DNA of 64,000 nucleotides from Artocarpus heterophyllus (GCA_025403435.1 CM046343.1:28937742-29001741), one strand, 5' to 3'. Positions 48,055-60,459 are shown, counted from the stretch's first letter. Made by a program: numbers and translations. The notes: generated by a model not told the origin, from the sequence alone.

Positions 48055-49874
48055 ACTTTCTTTCTTCTTTTCTCGATCTCTCTTGTTCTTGTTCTTCTTC
48101 AGGTCCGATGCGTGAGCAGCGACCAGTGATCAGTTCTCCGACACTGTGATATGCTTCAAGTCTTATCCGTTCTACTGAAAATTGAGTTTAACACTCAACT
48201 ATCTCTCTCAATACGCGTGTCATCCACTTTTCTTTATAAGCTGTTGTCGTTTTTGCGAGTCAACCCACTCGTCGCCTTCTCGTTTATCCGTTGTTGTCGT
48301 TTCCAAATTTATTGGAGATATTGTCGTTTTATATGTTTCTGTTGTTTCGATTCAAACTGTCATAAAGCCCCAACAGTCCTAACGAAATGTTGTCGTTTAC
48401 ATAGTATCGGGATTTGTAGGATATGTCGTTGTTTGACTAACATGTTGTTGTCTGTTTGTTTCTTTTGTTTTTTTTTTTTTTTTTTCAGATGTTTCATGTT
48501 GTTGTCTGTTTAATAGTTGTCGTTTCTATGCTATTGTCGTTCACACGAGATAGCCTTGTTTTCCTAAGGTGTTCTTAATATATGAATCGTAGTTTTAGGG
48601 TAGATTGTCGTCTTCAAGATTTTTGTTGCTTAGAAGAGCCGCTGTCCTGTTAAAAATATTGTCGTTTGGTAATTTCTATCGTTTGTAATAGGTCGTAGTG
48701 TACATTTTTCCCAAGCGTTGTAGTTTCCTAAAGGTCTCGTCGTTTTGTCACTTGAGATGCTTTCCATTTTGTAGAATTCTTATCATTAGCATGATTTATA
48801 GTTTCCCTACTATATTGTTAAGTAGCCTGTGGACCTATGTTGTCGTTCTTAAGGTGCTGTTTTTAATAAAGTTATGTCGTTCACAATACTTTTTGTCGAT
48901 CTCACTATTATTATGTTATTTTTTTTCTAGGCTTCGCTTCCATTTGGAGAATTAGTTAAAACGTTTAAAAACTTTAGCCCATAAGAGCTTTACACTTATC
49001 GGCTGTTTGGCTGAGTGGTGGGAACCACAGATCTCACCACAAACTCAATTATGAACAGTATAAAGCTCTTACATGTTACAATAATAATAAAACAAAAATT
49101 GCTACAGTGTAAAGCTCTCACATGCTACAATAAAAGTGGTTCTAACCAATAGTTCCCACCACCTTTCCAAACACACTCTTAACAATTTTTGCTTTTTATT
49201 GTAGTTGTTGAGAGCTTTATACTGGTCACAATTATCAGTAATGGGTTGGAATTAATGTTCAAACATCCTATTAGTATCATGTCGTGTGTAATTTTTGTTT
49301 CTACTACAAACAAAATGTTTTTTTTGTTTTCATGAATCTTGTCGTTTGTAAGATGTTGTTGTTTTAGAATTCATTGTCGTTTTTAAGACTTGTTTTTTTT
49401 TTTTGTTATAATGTTGTTGTCGTTTGTAGATCTGTCGTCGTTTTTCTAGTGTTATTATTATTTTTTTTGAAAGATTGTTTGCTTTTGAGTTGCCGTTTTC
49501 GCCTTCTACAAGAGATTTTTGTCGTTTGAAAAACTTGTCGTTTTTTAGAACAAACTGTCGTTTCTAGTAGCATATTGTCGTTTATGATTTCCTAAAGGTC
49601 TTGTCTTTTTGTCAATAGGTATGGCCAATAACATGGCTTGATTACACAGCTTTTAAATGAAAAGATGTGCAAAAGTAGCACAATGATGCTAAAGCTTTGT
49701 TTGACTTTGATTGGATGTCCATAATTAACAAAGAATTCAAAGATCCAAGGCTTTTGCCAATGTAAGAAACACATTTTCTTGAATGTACTTAACAAATCTT
49801 TTGGCTATATACATTGTGGTTTTGACAGAATCCTCTACACAAACAACAAAGTCCCTTCTTAAAACACAAGTACT
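48055..49874. other. Upstream region of MTA carrying a TGTCGTTT octamer cluster
   Basis: The first ~100 bp are the probable MTA leader and promoter edge (TCTTGTTCTTGTTC stretch at 48,081-48,100). From about 48,244 to 49,583 the octamer TGTCGTTT occurs roughly 14 times exactly, with many one-base variants (TGTCGTTC, TCGTCGTTT, TGTCGTCGTTT), at 15-120 bp spacing and always in this orientation. A MITE (49,010-49,178) interrupts the cluster. Two parts look like diverged copies of each other, since TTTCCTAAAGGTCT occurs at about 48,725 and 49,588. The last ~250 bp should be the OPT 3' untranslated region. No reading frame spans the cluster. Confidence 0.7.
49010..49178. mobile_element. MITE family copy inside the octamer cluster
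   Basis: It starts CGGCTGTTTGGCTGAGTGGT and ends CCACCTTTCCAAACACAC. The core is in reverse orientation (AGCTCTTACATGTTACAATA and AGCTCTCACATGCTACAATA) with CAATTATGAACAGTATAAAG. Confidence 0.72.
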
Positions 49875-51262
49875 TCATGTGTAAACCGGGCAACCTTCAA
49901 CGAAAACCCCTTTAGCCGTTGGGCAAGACGCCAAGGGACAACCATCAAGGTCATTTCCCCACCAATTGAGGCTAATGTCTTCCATTCCCAAGCTAAAATA
50001 CAACAACACCCCCATGAAGGCAAGGCCGGCGTCAAGCGCGCCGGAGAGGACATAATTGTGGCGGCGCCACCAGTCAGGCTTGTAGCGGTAGACAACGAAT
50101 CCCGAGAGGAACCCGACAAGAATCCAAGTGGTGTAGTTGACCGCGGTGGCGGGCGGCATCATCCCTGTGGCACCTATCAACACTGGCATGTTGATGAGCC
50201 TAATCCACTCTTGGCTTGGGAAGGCCCTGGCTGCTAACCACACAAATATGGGTGCAATGGCGCCGGCAAGGAAGAACCAATTGACGGCGGAGTAAGTCCC
50301 CAAGTCGCCGAAGATCCTGCGTGGACCGATCAAGCCCCATATGACGGATGCATCGTAGAACACAGTGTCACTTGGACAAGTCCAGAGGGTTGATTTGTCT
50401 TCACAAATGCCCGGGATGGTTTCCATTAGCCACCATGCAGTGCCCAAATAGACAAAGGCAGCTATAAGGGTCCCAACCACCTAAAAGAAAAAAGACAATG
50501 AAGAAATTTATCATACGTCGAAATTTTGCAAAATTTGTAGAACTGAAATTACGTATTTTTCACTGCTTATACTTTACCGTGTGTTTGACACATCAGTTTA
50601 AACTCATTGGTTCAAACTATCATAAATGTAAAGCTCTCAACGACTATAGTGTAAAATAAATTACAGCTACAATATAAAGCTCTCACATGCTACAGTTTTA
50701 ACTTATTTTTTTAGTTTAAATTGGTTTGTCAAACATTTTTTTATTTCACAAATATTTGAGGGCTCGATGAACCCCAACATCGCTAATTGTAAAGGTTGAG
50801 CCTCGCCTAAGTGCGGGCCCTTGCAGAGAGCCTTTTGGTTTGATCATTGATGATATGTCATAAAACTCTCTTTTTTCATAATGTGTTATTTTTCCATTTG
50901 TTGTTAAGTTATTATTAATCTTGCATTTTCATAAGAAAATATTGAGCAGAAAGCAAGGATACAAACCTGTGCCATGAACATTGTTCTTGGGGGGATTTTC
51001 ATATAGTGGCCAAGCTTAAAGTCTTGAAGAAACGTAATGGCTTGTGTCATGCTAATGTATCCATATACTTTGAAGCACATGTTAGCCACAGGGTATCCTG
51101 GGTAGATATACCCAATAATGTACTCAGTTATGATGTTTAATCCCGGACTCTGTTGGTCAGCAAAAATTGATATAGTCAGGATAAATGCTTGGCATTTTGC
51201 TAAACAGAGAAACTTCAACTGCTTATCCATGGATGTGCTTAAAAAGATAAATGAATTCTTCG

Positions 51263-51313
<51 letters not shown>

Positions 51314-54300
51314 ATATATGTATACCTGATTTGTAATGGCTGTGATTATGCCAATAGGAAGGGTGAATAGAAAGGCAAGGGCACAAGCTAACAAGACACC
51401 CCACCAAGGCAACTGAAGCTGCTCATTGTAGTACTGGCAGGCAAACACAGTGGCTGCAATGTTTGCCACAAGGATGACTATAAACCACCACTCCGGCACT
51501 TGCTTGTACTTTGCCATGAGTTTTGTGTGTATGTCCATTGTTTTCTCGTTGAAACTTGATTTGCTTTGTTCCCATATTTCCCTGAAATTTTATATACAAA
51601 GATTATCTTAATTTTGCTGCCCAATCCATACTCAAATAAGCTGCTTGAGTTGAGAGTTACCTTGTGTTTGGCAAATGAGTATAAAACATTAAGTTTGAAC
51701 TGTCTATCATATAAAGTTCTCACATATTACTCTTGTGCATGTTAATTCTTAAAGCCACGGATCTTTATTTATTATTTTTTATGTAGCGGTGGGATATTCA
51801 AACTCTACACCTTATGGTAGAATCAAGTGTAAAATCACTGAAAGGTTATGCCTACTACCACAAAACCATGCATTTTTACAATCTGATTTCTTACTAATGG
51901 AAAAAAAGTGGTGATCATCACCACTTGTCTATCTGTAACACTATCATAGCAAAAGAAAAGTACTTTGTAAAATTTGCTTTGAGGAGTAAAGTTTTACCTT
52001 CCATGAAACAATGCAACATGTACAACTGTAGCAGTGAGTGCTGCAAAACCAACACCATAGGTCATGGCAAAGAATGTGCTGAGGTAAAGTGGCCCTTCTC
52101 GCTCATAGGCAGCAACGTCAAGATGGAAATGGGAATCAATGATTGATGTGGTGTTGTATACTTGACCGCTTGATGTGAATAATTCATCCGAAAATATAGG
52201 AAATGTTTTGGCCTTGTAGACATTTAGCCAATAACATATGGGAGTCAAAACATACATGACGAACAAGTATCCCACGGCTACATTGGCAGTGGCAAACCAT
52301 GGGCTTGCAAGTGGGCTTCCAAGGTAGGATGAGATGGTGGACCAGTCAAGCCCCAAAGCACCGATTCCGAGCCCATTGAGGCCTGAGCCTAGCTGTTGGG
52401 CCAGGACGGATTTTGGGAAAATCCAGCATATCCAAGAGAGGGAAGTGAGCATTTCAAAGAGGTAGCCAGGGAAGACATAGTAGGCAAAGCTGCAGAGGAA
52501 AGCAATCACAAAGAACTGAGTGCGTGACAAACCACCCCGGGGCCGTGGTTCCTTCTCATGTAGGGCCCTGCAATTGAAAATGAACTGTTGCATTAGCGTA
52601 TATAGCCTACAGGCTTATTGTAATATTAATACAAGAACACGTAAATATGATAGTGTTCAAGTATATGTCGTACAATTTTTTTATAATAAACTTTATTCTA
52701 CACATTTGTATTTTTAAAGATAATTTTGAAACAATAATGCAATCGCTGACCAATTTACGGGAGTGCTTTGAAGGTAACTTTAGATTTTGATGTATTTTGT
52801 ATGAGTTCTTTCCGTATCAAAGATAATTTGCCCTCTTGTGTCGTAGGTTTAAATTATAATTCAGACCATTTTGCTATAATATTTTCTACCATAAAAATTT
52901 AAACTTTTGTTTAAAATTTCTGTTAACACCTGTAAACCAAACAGACAAATTTCGTCATTTATTCCGTGGAGCCTTTTCAAGACAACCCTTGTTAAAGATA
53001 GAATAGCCAGACTGTATCAGTTCATAATAGCAGTGGGGCACGTCCGGCCGCAAGGCAAGTTAGGTTCAGGTAGTTTGCTCAACTCAAAGCCTTCGTAACT
53101 TCTCCTTTGATCCCGAATTGAAAAAAAAAAAAAAAAAAATTGGTAGAAAGTGTATCACGATATTATATAGGGTGTCTAGATCGTTGGTTTGCACTCTCCC
53201 TTCGAATTGAAAATATTATATTAATTTGAACTCTGTAAAAAAAAATATAACAAATTTGATCTCTACGTGCCCAAATGCAAATCCATCTAATGGTACTTTA
53301 AAGATCGTTTGCTACTCATATTCATGTGAGAAAAAGGAAAAGAAGTATGTGTTTGGAGAATTAATTTAAAGTCAAACATTATAAAGCTCTATATTGCTAC
53401 AATGTTTTAAATTAATTGATTCAAACTAAGATTTTTACACCCTAAAAATAATTAACTTGCAGTCATGATTCGAGATGGTATGTATCCTGAACCTTTGTTG
53501 TTTTGTGACTTTTTTTTTATAAATTAATGATTTATGAGTATTTCTTAAAAAACGTAGTAGTTCTATATTATCTACAAAAATCGAAAGGGGAAAAAAAAAA
53601 AAACCTATATTCTCTTTGCTCACGTCCCAATAGAAAAACTCAAAAGGTACACAACGCGTCAAAAACAACTACAAATTTACAATATATATATTTGTACGTG
53701 ATTCTATATTTCTTGTTATCAAATATGACGATAATTGAATACTCAGTGAGTTTTTTTCCCAAAAAAAAAAAAGGGGAAAAACATGGAAAAGGTAAGTAGT
53801 GGAGAGAAGAAAATATTAAGGGTTATTAACGTCAATGACCTTAAATTTTAGGGTTTTTTTTATTTTACTCTCTAAACTTTAAAAATTATTATCTTACTTT
53901 CTAAATTTCAAAACTCCTTCTTTTGCCCTCTAAACTTTAAAAATCACAACTTTGCTCATTTATGTTTAAAATTCCCCATTTTGATCCTTGAATCTCCGAT
54001 TTTTCATTCAAATAGACAAAATTAACCTATATGATTCGTACATGGAGTGATAAAATCTCATTTTTCCTCTTACAAGTAATCCGTGTACAAATCACGTAAA
54101 CTTAATTTGGTTTATTTTTTCCAAAAAAAAAAAAATCAAGCTTTAAGAGACAAAGTGAGTAGCTTTGGAAATTCAGGAAGCAAAATGATGATTTTTAAAG
54201 TTCAAGGGTAAAGTGAGGAGTTTGAAAGTTCAAAAAATAGAGTGGTAATTTTTAAAGCTCAGGAGACAAAATACAAAAGTCCTTAAAGTTTAAAGTTATT

Positions 54301-56967
54301 GGTGTTAATAATCCAAATATTAAATAGGTAAACCTCAAAAGAATTTGGATGTTATTCGTTAATAAAAAAAAGTTTAACCTAATTGGAATGGAGACATTAT
54401 ATGGTTCAAATTTTACGAGGAAAAGAATATCATAACAAAACCGATTTAAATTTAAAGTCAAATGAGTTTAGATAGAACTCGGTTAGTTGAATGCTTGTCT
54501 AAAACTTTTACCTTGAAAAGAGAAGACTTACGAAGTTTTTTTAGATACAAAAAGGAAAAAAGTTCATTGCAGAATTGATTGAACAAGAAGGTCGCAAGTT
54601 AAGAAAGAAAATACCAAGAAACCTTATATGTTTTGCTAAAATATCAGTTTTGTCTTTTTATTTATGAAATTACTCAAATATCTCTTGTGTTTTTGAAGTC
54701 ATACATAAAAATACCCCATGAAAAGCTTACACTTTTTAAAAAACAAAAATTACCTTTTATAATCTTTACTAAATACAATTTGAAACATTATTTAATCAAA
54801 TATTAAATAAAATCAATCTTAAAAAATTTTAAATTTTTAAAATAATTGAAGTATTTGATTAATTGCAATATTTATTTTGAACATATTAAATTACCTTTTT
54901 TAATTTTTAAGTCAAATCATATTTAAAATAACATTTAATACATATTAGAAAGAATAATCTTGAAATTTTCAAAGAATTAATTGCTTAAAGGGATATTTTA
55001 AGTATGATTTTGAAAACACATAAGACGTTTTAAGCATTTTGATAATAAAAGAGGTAAAAATAATATTTAGAGAAAACACAAATGTTGTTTTAGGTATTAT
55101 ACAAGTTAAAATTGCAAAAGCTTGGGTGTTGGGTCCACTTACTTCCAAAAAAAAAAAAAAAAATCGTTTTCCAAACTTTCCAAAACACATCTTCCCCTTC
55201 TGGTTCAAATTTAATAAACGTGCAACTTGTAACGTGGGCATATATAATATCTCAATATTTTATTAAAAAAATAAAAAATATAAAAAATATATATTTTTTT
55301 GCTTATAAGAAATGGTGTTGAGTATTCATCTACTTACTGCACTCACATCATAACGTTAGCGTGCTTCACATGGCACGCTACTCAGTAATCAATCATAACC
55401 ACAAAATATAAAACTTTTTTCATAAACCATTTGAATGCAATCCTCTCCATGGACCATCACCTTGGCCACTCAAAACCCATCAAATTTTGATTTCTCTTTT
55501 TTCTTCTCTCTCCCCCTTATTTAACTCCAAATACTACTTGACAGTAAAAAAAAAAAAAGGAATATTTGTTGAGGTAAATTCTAAAGTTATGACTGTCAGG
55601 TGATAAATGTCGTACGAAAGTTAGTTCTGGTTAGCTGTTTTTCGGGAAGAAAGTTAGTTATGGTTAGCTATATATTAACGTTAAGCTTGGAATTTTTTTT
55701 TGTTTTGTCTTTTTTTTTTTTTTTTTTTAAGAAGTTAGGCCTGTAATTAATAGGGTGTTTAAAAGGGTGGTGAGAACTAACGGTGGAAACTATTTTTACT
55801 GTAGCATGTGAGAGTTTTATAATATAGCATATTTTTTTATTGTTACTATAACATATAAAAGCTTTATATTATTCATAACTGAGATTATGATAAAAACTAA
55901 GTATTCCTACCACTGCCAAACACCTCCTAAGTTATAAGTTGATGTAAAAATAAACAACAGCTAGAGAATATGAAAAAAAGAAATACCTGAACAGCGAAAC
56001 TTGAACCAAATTGGCTGGCCACCACATGGCCGCCGGCTCTACCAGATACCTTCTGAAAATCCCAGCCCATCCAAATCCCAACACCTACCATTCAAACCTA
56101 ACCAACAATTAACCCAGCCAAGAAAATAAAGATATTTTCCCATAGAGTTCTGTTTTGAACCCGTTAGATTGCATGTTTTTTAAATTTTAACGTGATTTTG
56201 ATCAAATTTAAGGTCAAAAAATATCTATAAAAATAATCTAAAAATAGCAAAATATCCTAAAAAAACTGAAACCTGAGTTGTTAAGACGACAATCAAAGAC
56301 ACAAAGAACGTCATGTGTTGCTTGTAGAAGATCTTCACGACCGTCACAACGTGGATGGCGTAGACGGTGCCGGCGCCGGAGTTGGCGAAGATGGTAATGA
56401 GCACGTGTTCCTTCACGTTGAATGGGCCGGGGTTGAGGGTGAACTCCCAGCGGGTCCCGGGGAAGAAGACGCGGTCGGTGATCTTGGCGGCCATGAGCTG
56501 GCCAAGCGGCAAGACGGCGATCTGGGCGGAGATGGCGGTGATCGAAAGCGGCTCCGTCCGGTACCAGAAGAACTGGTTGAGGAAAGAGAGGAGGGCACAG
56601 GACAGGATCCCGAGGAACCACATTCGGAAGGTGAGCACCGGAAGGGAAGGGTCGTCGGTGGTCGGCACCGTCAACGCCACTTGCTCCACCGGCGAGTTCT
56701 CTTCCTCCACCTCCGCCGCCGCTGTCGAAGAGCGTCGTGTGGGTGATGATGACGAAGGGTAAGAAGAGAAGGCACCAACATCTTGGACAGCCTTAGATAC
56801 TACAAAAACGTAAACTATATCGTCAAATTATATCATAATCATATCAAAATTTATTTAAAAAAAAGTTACCATGACTGGTGTAATAGAACTAGGTGAAAAA
56901 TATAAGGGAATTAGAGGGACTTGCTTAAAGGAGTTTTGATTTCGTGATAGGAGTCTTCTTCCTCCAT
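49875..56967 (-). CDS. OPT: Oligopeptide transporter (OPT6/OPT7-like)
   Basis: On the minus strand, exons 56967-56925, 56799-56273, 56084-55987, 52567-51998, 51581-51326, 51149-50967 and 50480-49875 give 760 residues, a normal OPT length. OPTs are proton-coupled plasma-membrane importers of small peptides, glutathione or metal chelates; the substrate cannot be read from sequence. Family motifs are present: [10 protein letters not shown] (137-146) and KIPPR (549-553), plus about 14 hydrophobic segments (for example [20 protein letters not shown]). Six junctions follow GT-AG rules except the first intron, whose only in-frame donor is A|GCAAGT (GC-AG type). The exon-1 peptide is [14 protein letters not shown], followed by a Ser-rich stretch. 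Intron 3 is about 3.4 kb and full of repeats. It lies head-away from MTA across the octamer cluster. Confidence 0.93.
50570..50740. repeat. MITE-related repeat in OPT intron 6
   Basis: It contains GTGTTTGACACATCAGTTTA at the left, AATATAAAGCTCTCACATG in the middle, and GGTTTGTCAAACAT at the right. It is related in core sequence to the dispersed MITE family but has different ends (CATCAGTTTAAACTCATTGG). Confidence 0.5.
51264..51325. repeat. (AT)n(GT)n microsatellite in OPT intron 5
   Basis: About 18 AT units are followed by six to seven GT units. The run lies within the 176 bp intron upstream of exon 6 on the minus strand, close to the exon 5 donor (51,325). Confidence 0.9.
53823..54311. mobile_element. 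Foldback element with ~140 bp arms
   Basis: The left end reads TTATTAACGTCAATGACC and the right end, reverse strand, TTATTAACACCAATAACT. The arms stay collinear inward: ACTCTCTAAACTTTAAAAAT and CTTTTGCCCTCTAAACTTTA on the left match TGAGCTTTAAAAATTACCAC and CTTTACCCTTGAACTTTAAA on the right. About 200 bp separates them. There is no ORF. It is a MITE-like foldback able to form a long hairpin transcript when OPT is transcribed. Confidence 0.75.
54640..55070. repeat. Second foldback element in OPT intron 3
   Basis: The left arm contains TCTCTTGTGTTTTTGAAGTC followed by ATACATAAAAATACCCC. The reverse complement of the right arm reads GTCTTATGTGTTTTCAAAAT then CATACTTAAAATATCCC. The arms are about 80 bp with a spacer near 260 bp. 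The outer limits are approximate. Confidence 0.65.
55753..55926. mobile_element. MITE family copy in OPT intron 3
   Basis: It starts GGGTGTTTAAAAGGGTGGTG and ends CACTGCCAAACACCTCC. The core TACTGTAGCATGTGAGAG is followed by a decayed second core (ACTATAACATATAAAAGC) and TTCATAACTGAGATTATG. Confidence 0.75.
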
Positions 56968-58113
56968 GGAGAGACGTGGGCACCGTGTGAGAGAAAAAGT
57001 GTAGATTAATTTGTGTTTTGGATATTTATTAGTATGATCTGTCCATTTGACAAGAGTGGTTGATTTTTTTTTTTTATGATTTTAACTTTTTTTTAAATTG
57101 ATTTAAAATTATTTTTGTTATAACATTTTTTCTTATAAAATTTAAATAAAAAAATTTAAATCATTAAAAAAACCATTCAAACCACGTAAAACAATTAGAT
57201 GGAAATATACTATGTCATGGAAATTGAAAAAGGAAATTGGTATGAATTAATGGTAAAAGATTAAGACTAGCTGCACAAAATTTGTTTACATGGTGGAAAA
57301 TCAGTGACAGATTTTTTTATCAATTTTATTTGATGGACAACAATAACAATTAGGTGAGTTTTTTTTTTTTTTTTTTTTATAGAAAAAGATAATAATTAGG
57401 TGAAGTAATGACGACGGTGTGGCACTAGCCAGGCTGTTGGATTTTCCAGCTTTACCACATGGTGTGCAGTTATTGTTTTTTTTTTTTTTTTGTTTATAGA
57501 ATATATTCTTTGGTGCACGTTGTGAATATGGTATGGAATTTGGAGTTTGGAGGAGTAAGTTGTTTTTGTTGATATTCAATGAAATTGTGATATGTAGCTG
57601 CTTGTCGAATAATTTGGGTTTAAAATTTAATATTTTCATAAATTTTTTAATTATGAATTTTTATGACTTTTTGCTTATTAATATGATTTTAGAATTTACT
57701 ATAAGACGTGAAAGCTTTATATTATATCAAATTTTTGTTTTATATTATATATAGTATTTAGAGTTTTATACTGTAACAATTAAAATGATGTTGCAAAATA
57801 TTTTAGGGTACGTCTGACAAACTTTCTCATAATACAGTATAAAGTAAAAATACTATGTTACAATTTAAAACCCTTTTATGTTACATTAAAATTATTTTAA
57901 ATTTAAATTTTAATCGTATTATTGAACACATTCTTATAAAATGGTATTGAAAAAGGATTCATGCATGCCAAGAAAAAGGAATCACTTTCATTAGATTGTA
58001 GAATCTATTTAGTGTTGTTAATATTAAGACACGTTGCAGTTGTCATTACCAACGAAATTACTTACGCACTCACCATGGTGCTTAAAACTTGTACGCAGCT
58101 TCCAGCTTAAAAT

Positions 58114-58115
<2 letters not shown>

Positions 58116-58153
<38 letters not shown>
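58116..58153. repeat. (TA)n microsatellite
   Basis: A run of about 19 TA units in intergenic sequence. Confidence 0.9.
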
Positions 58154-58156
<3 letters not shown>

Positions 58157-59105
58157 CTGAGAGGTCCTTGTAAGTTCGTGATTTCTTGATTTTGTCCAAG
58201 AAATTCAATTTCTTTTTAATAATGGTGGGAAAGAGAGAATTTTTCTTTCTAAAATTCTGGAGGGAGAATTTCAACTTCAAAATCATAATTCATAAGTAGC
58301 TATAAAAAATAAAAAAAAAATAAGGGACTAAAAATATACTTATGAGGCCCCGTGTGTGTTTTGATAGGAATAAAATAGTAAAACAAAAAAAGGTATTATG
58401 TTAAAAAAAAAAAGGCTCCAAAAGTTAAAAAGATGAGGTCCAGAACGTACTTCACAATTTGTTTTTTTAGGGGTTTCTAGTTTTTAATTTCATATTTGTT
58501 CTCTTTTTTTTATTTTTTTTTCAAATATACTTTTTTTATTTTATCTTTTTTAAAACCCTCAGATAACTGTACTTTAAAAAGTTATGATTCTTGTGTTAGA
58601 TAGATAGTTCCCTTATGATAAAGGGGACAAAGCATATATATTTGAGAATCCTCAAATAACTGTACTTTTAAAAGTAAAGGTCATGTGCTATTGTAAAACC
58701 AGTGTACATTCTGAGAGAGTAGTATAAGCGAAAATAATCATTATAAATTAAAAAAATTACATATTATGTTATATTTTTAAATATTATATTTATTTATATT
58801 AAACTAAAAAAAATACGTATATTATCATTTATATTATATATATATATATAGAAACTGTGTCATCTTTTAACTTGTCTCGCTTTTATAAAATATATATATA
58901 TATGGTTTATGAAAATCTTCCAATAAATTATCATTATTATTATCTTTTGTGTGAAAGCGATTGAATGGAATATCAAAATCGTTACTTTTGAAAAAAAATA
59001 AAAAGAAAAAAAGAAGAAGAGGACTATTTTTTAAGAACGGCTCACCTATTCATATTTTTTTTATTCTCCTCGTCCTTTTGCGTGTCAGTTTTCAGAAGTG
59101 CAAGA

Positions 59106-59255
59106 GGGTGTTTGACAGTAATAGAAACCACTTAATTTTTACCACAATTTCAGTTATGTATAGTGTAAAGCTCTTATATGTTACAATAATAATAAAAAAC
59201 ATACTACAGTAAAAGTAGTTTCTACTGCTGATTCATACTACCCTTTTCAACACCC
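59106..59255. mobile_element. MITE family copy
   Basis: It starts GGGTGTTTGACAGTAATAGA and ends CCCTTTTCAACACCC. It contains CAGTTATGTATAGTGTAAAG and AGCTCTTATATGTTACAATA. It is shorter than the reference and has one intact and one truncated core. Confidence 0.7.
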
Positions 59256-59673
59256 TATAAAAATGATCAAGTTTTAAAGCGTCAAAATTCTAACCTTTAT
59301 TTTGCTTTAGAGAAAAAAAAATTATAATGGTCTCCAAACTTTACGTCAGAGCTTACTTTGTCACCAGTTTTGATAAAATGTGTTAAATTTAATCTGGATT
59401 TATTTTTTATTTTAATTTTAGTCATTTTATTAATTGGATTTTAAAAAGAAAACAAAACATGGATGATGCTTTTGTTCGCGTGGTTTATTTTCCATTTATA
59501 TCATAGGAATATTTTGTATATCATATTTTTCATCAGTATCATGTGCAATATATTCTGTATATCATCACTAGAGTGTTTTTTTTTCAATCAGCATCATGAA
59601 CATGTTACATTTCATCGTTTTTTTAATACCCAACTTGCATAGCATATATAAGATGGTTTTTTTTTCCAACAAA

Positions 59674-60057
59674 ATCAAAATCTTGACAAAATAGATAAAT
59701 AAACATTACAAAAAACTAAACTTTTAATCGCAATAAATATTATGACTAATGTGCTTTAGTCACAAACTTTAGATTAATTTTTGTTGTGACTAATTTTAAC
59801 CACGGTGTTTCTTCAACAACATCTAAACAACATCAAAATCTTGGCAAAGAATTAGATATATAAACCCTACAATAAATAGACTTTTAGTCATAATATTTGT
59901 TGTGATTTAAGTGCATTTAATCACAAACTTTAGTTTAATTTTTGTTGTGACTAAAACTTTAGTCTCGAAGTTTTTAGCTACGGAAATATTTCGTTACTAA
60001 AAATCTTGTGGTTAAAAGTTTTAATTACAACAAAAATTAAATTAGAATTTGTGACTA
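59674..60057. repeat. Direct repeat pair plus palindrome
   Basis: Two direct copies with offset 158 bp (from ATCAAAATCTT at 59,674 and 59,832) share AGTCACAAACTTTAGATTAA-like and TTTTTGTTGTGACTAA words. The right end of the second copy (from about 59,920) is followed, after about 50 bp, by its own reverse complement (AAAAGTTTTAATTACAACAA, AAATTAAATTAGAATTTGTG), giving a hairpin centred near 59,985. Words like TTTTAGTCACAAC and CTACGGAAATATTTCGTTAC recall ends of CACTA-type elements, but no CACTA terminus was found. Confidence 0.55.
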
Positions 60058-60459
60058 ATTGCAAATTATTTACAACATTTTGGGTAAATCATCAAAATGA
60101 AAACCTTCAAAATGACTGCTTCAACTTTCTATTGCCTCTAAAGTTGAAATGATAAAGCCATAAATCGTGAATTTTTTGGGTAAATCCATAAATCATAATA
60201 ATTGTTGGCTAACAAACACTTTTTTTTTTTTGCTAGGTAAATTATGCTGATACCTCTTATATTTTACCTAAAAATTATAGAGACATCCCTTGCACCAAAC
60301 TAATCATATTGACATTCCATGGCCATAAATCAGTTAACTTTTTATTTGAAATAACAAAAATATCATGTTTAATGTCAGCCATTGATGTTAAGAAATCAAA
60401 TCTTAGCCATTGGTTTGGGAAAAATAAACTTTAACATCTGAGCAACCAAACAAGCCCCC

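Larger units (their letters stand above)
52568..55986. other. Large repeat-filled OPT intron 3
   Basis: This 3419 bp intron is far longer than the other introns of the gene. It contains two foldback elements (53,823-54,311 and about 54,640-55,070), a MITE (55,753-55,926) and MITE-related sequence near 53,345-53,430. Removing these would leave roughly 2 kb of AT-rich sequence. No nested gene is supported. Confidence 0.7.

Noticed and set aside
40727..49583. A single ~9 kb transposon bounded by the two octamer clusters and carrying ENODL and MTA
   Set aside because: MTA neighbours are in a conserved order, both genes have normal intron structures, and no terminal inverted repeats or target duplications were found at the cluster edges.
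51264..51325. (AT)n run as a replication origin or matrix element
   Set aside because: Simple AT runs are common in plant introns; nothing else supports such a role.
56315..56762. Several 100+ codon frames overlapping OPT exon 2 on both strands
   Set aside because: They are shadows of the GC-rich OPT exon: the translations are Gly/Glu- or Arg-rich, and the OPT frame itself has clear family motifs.
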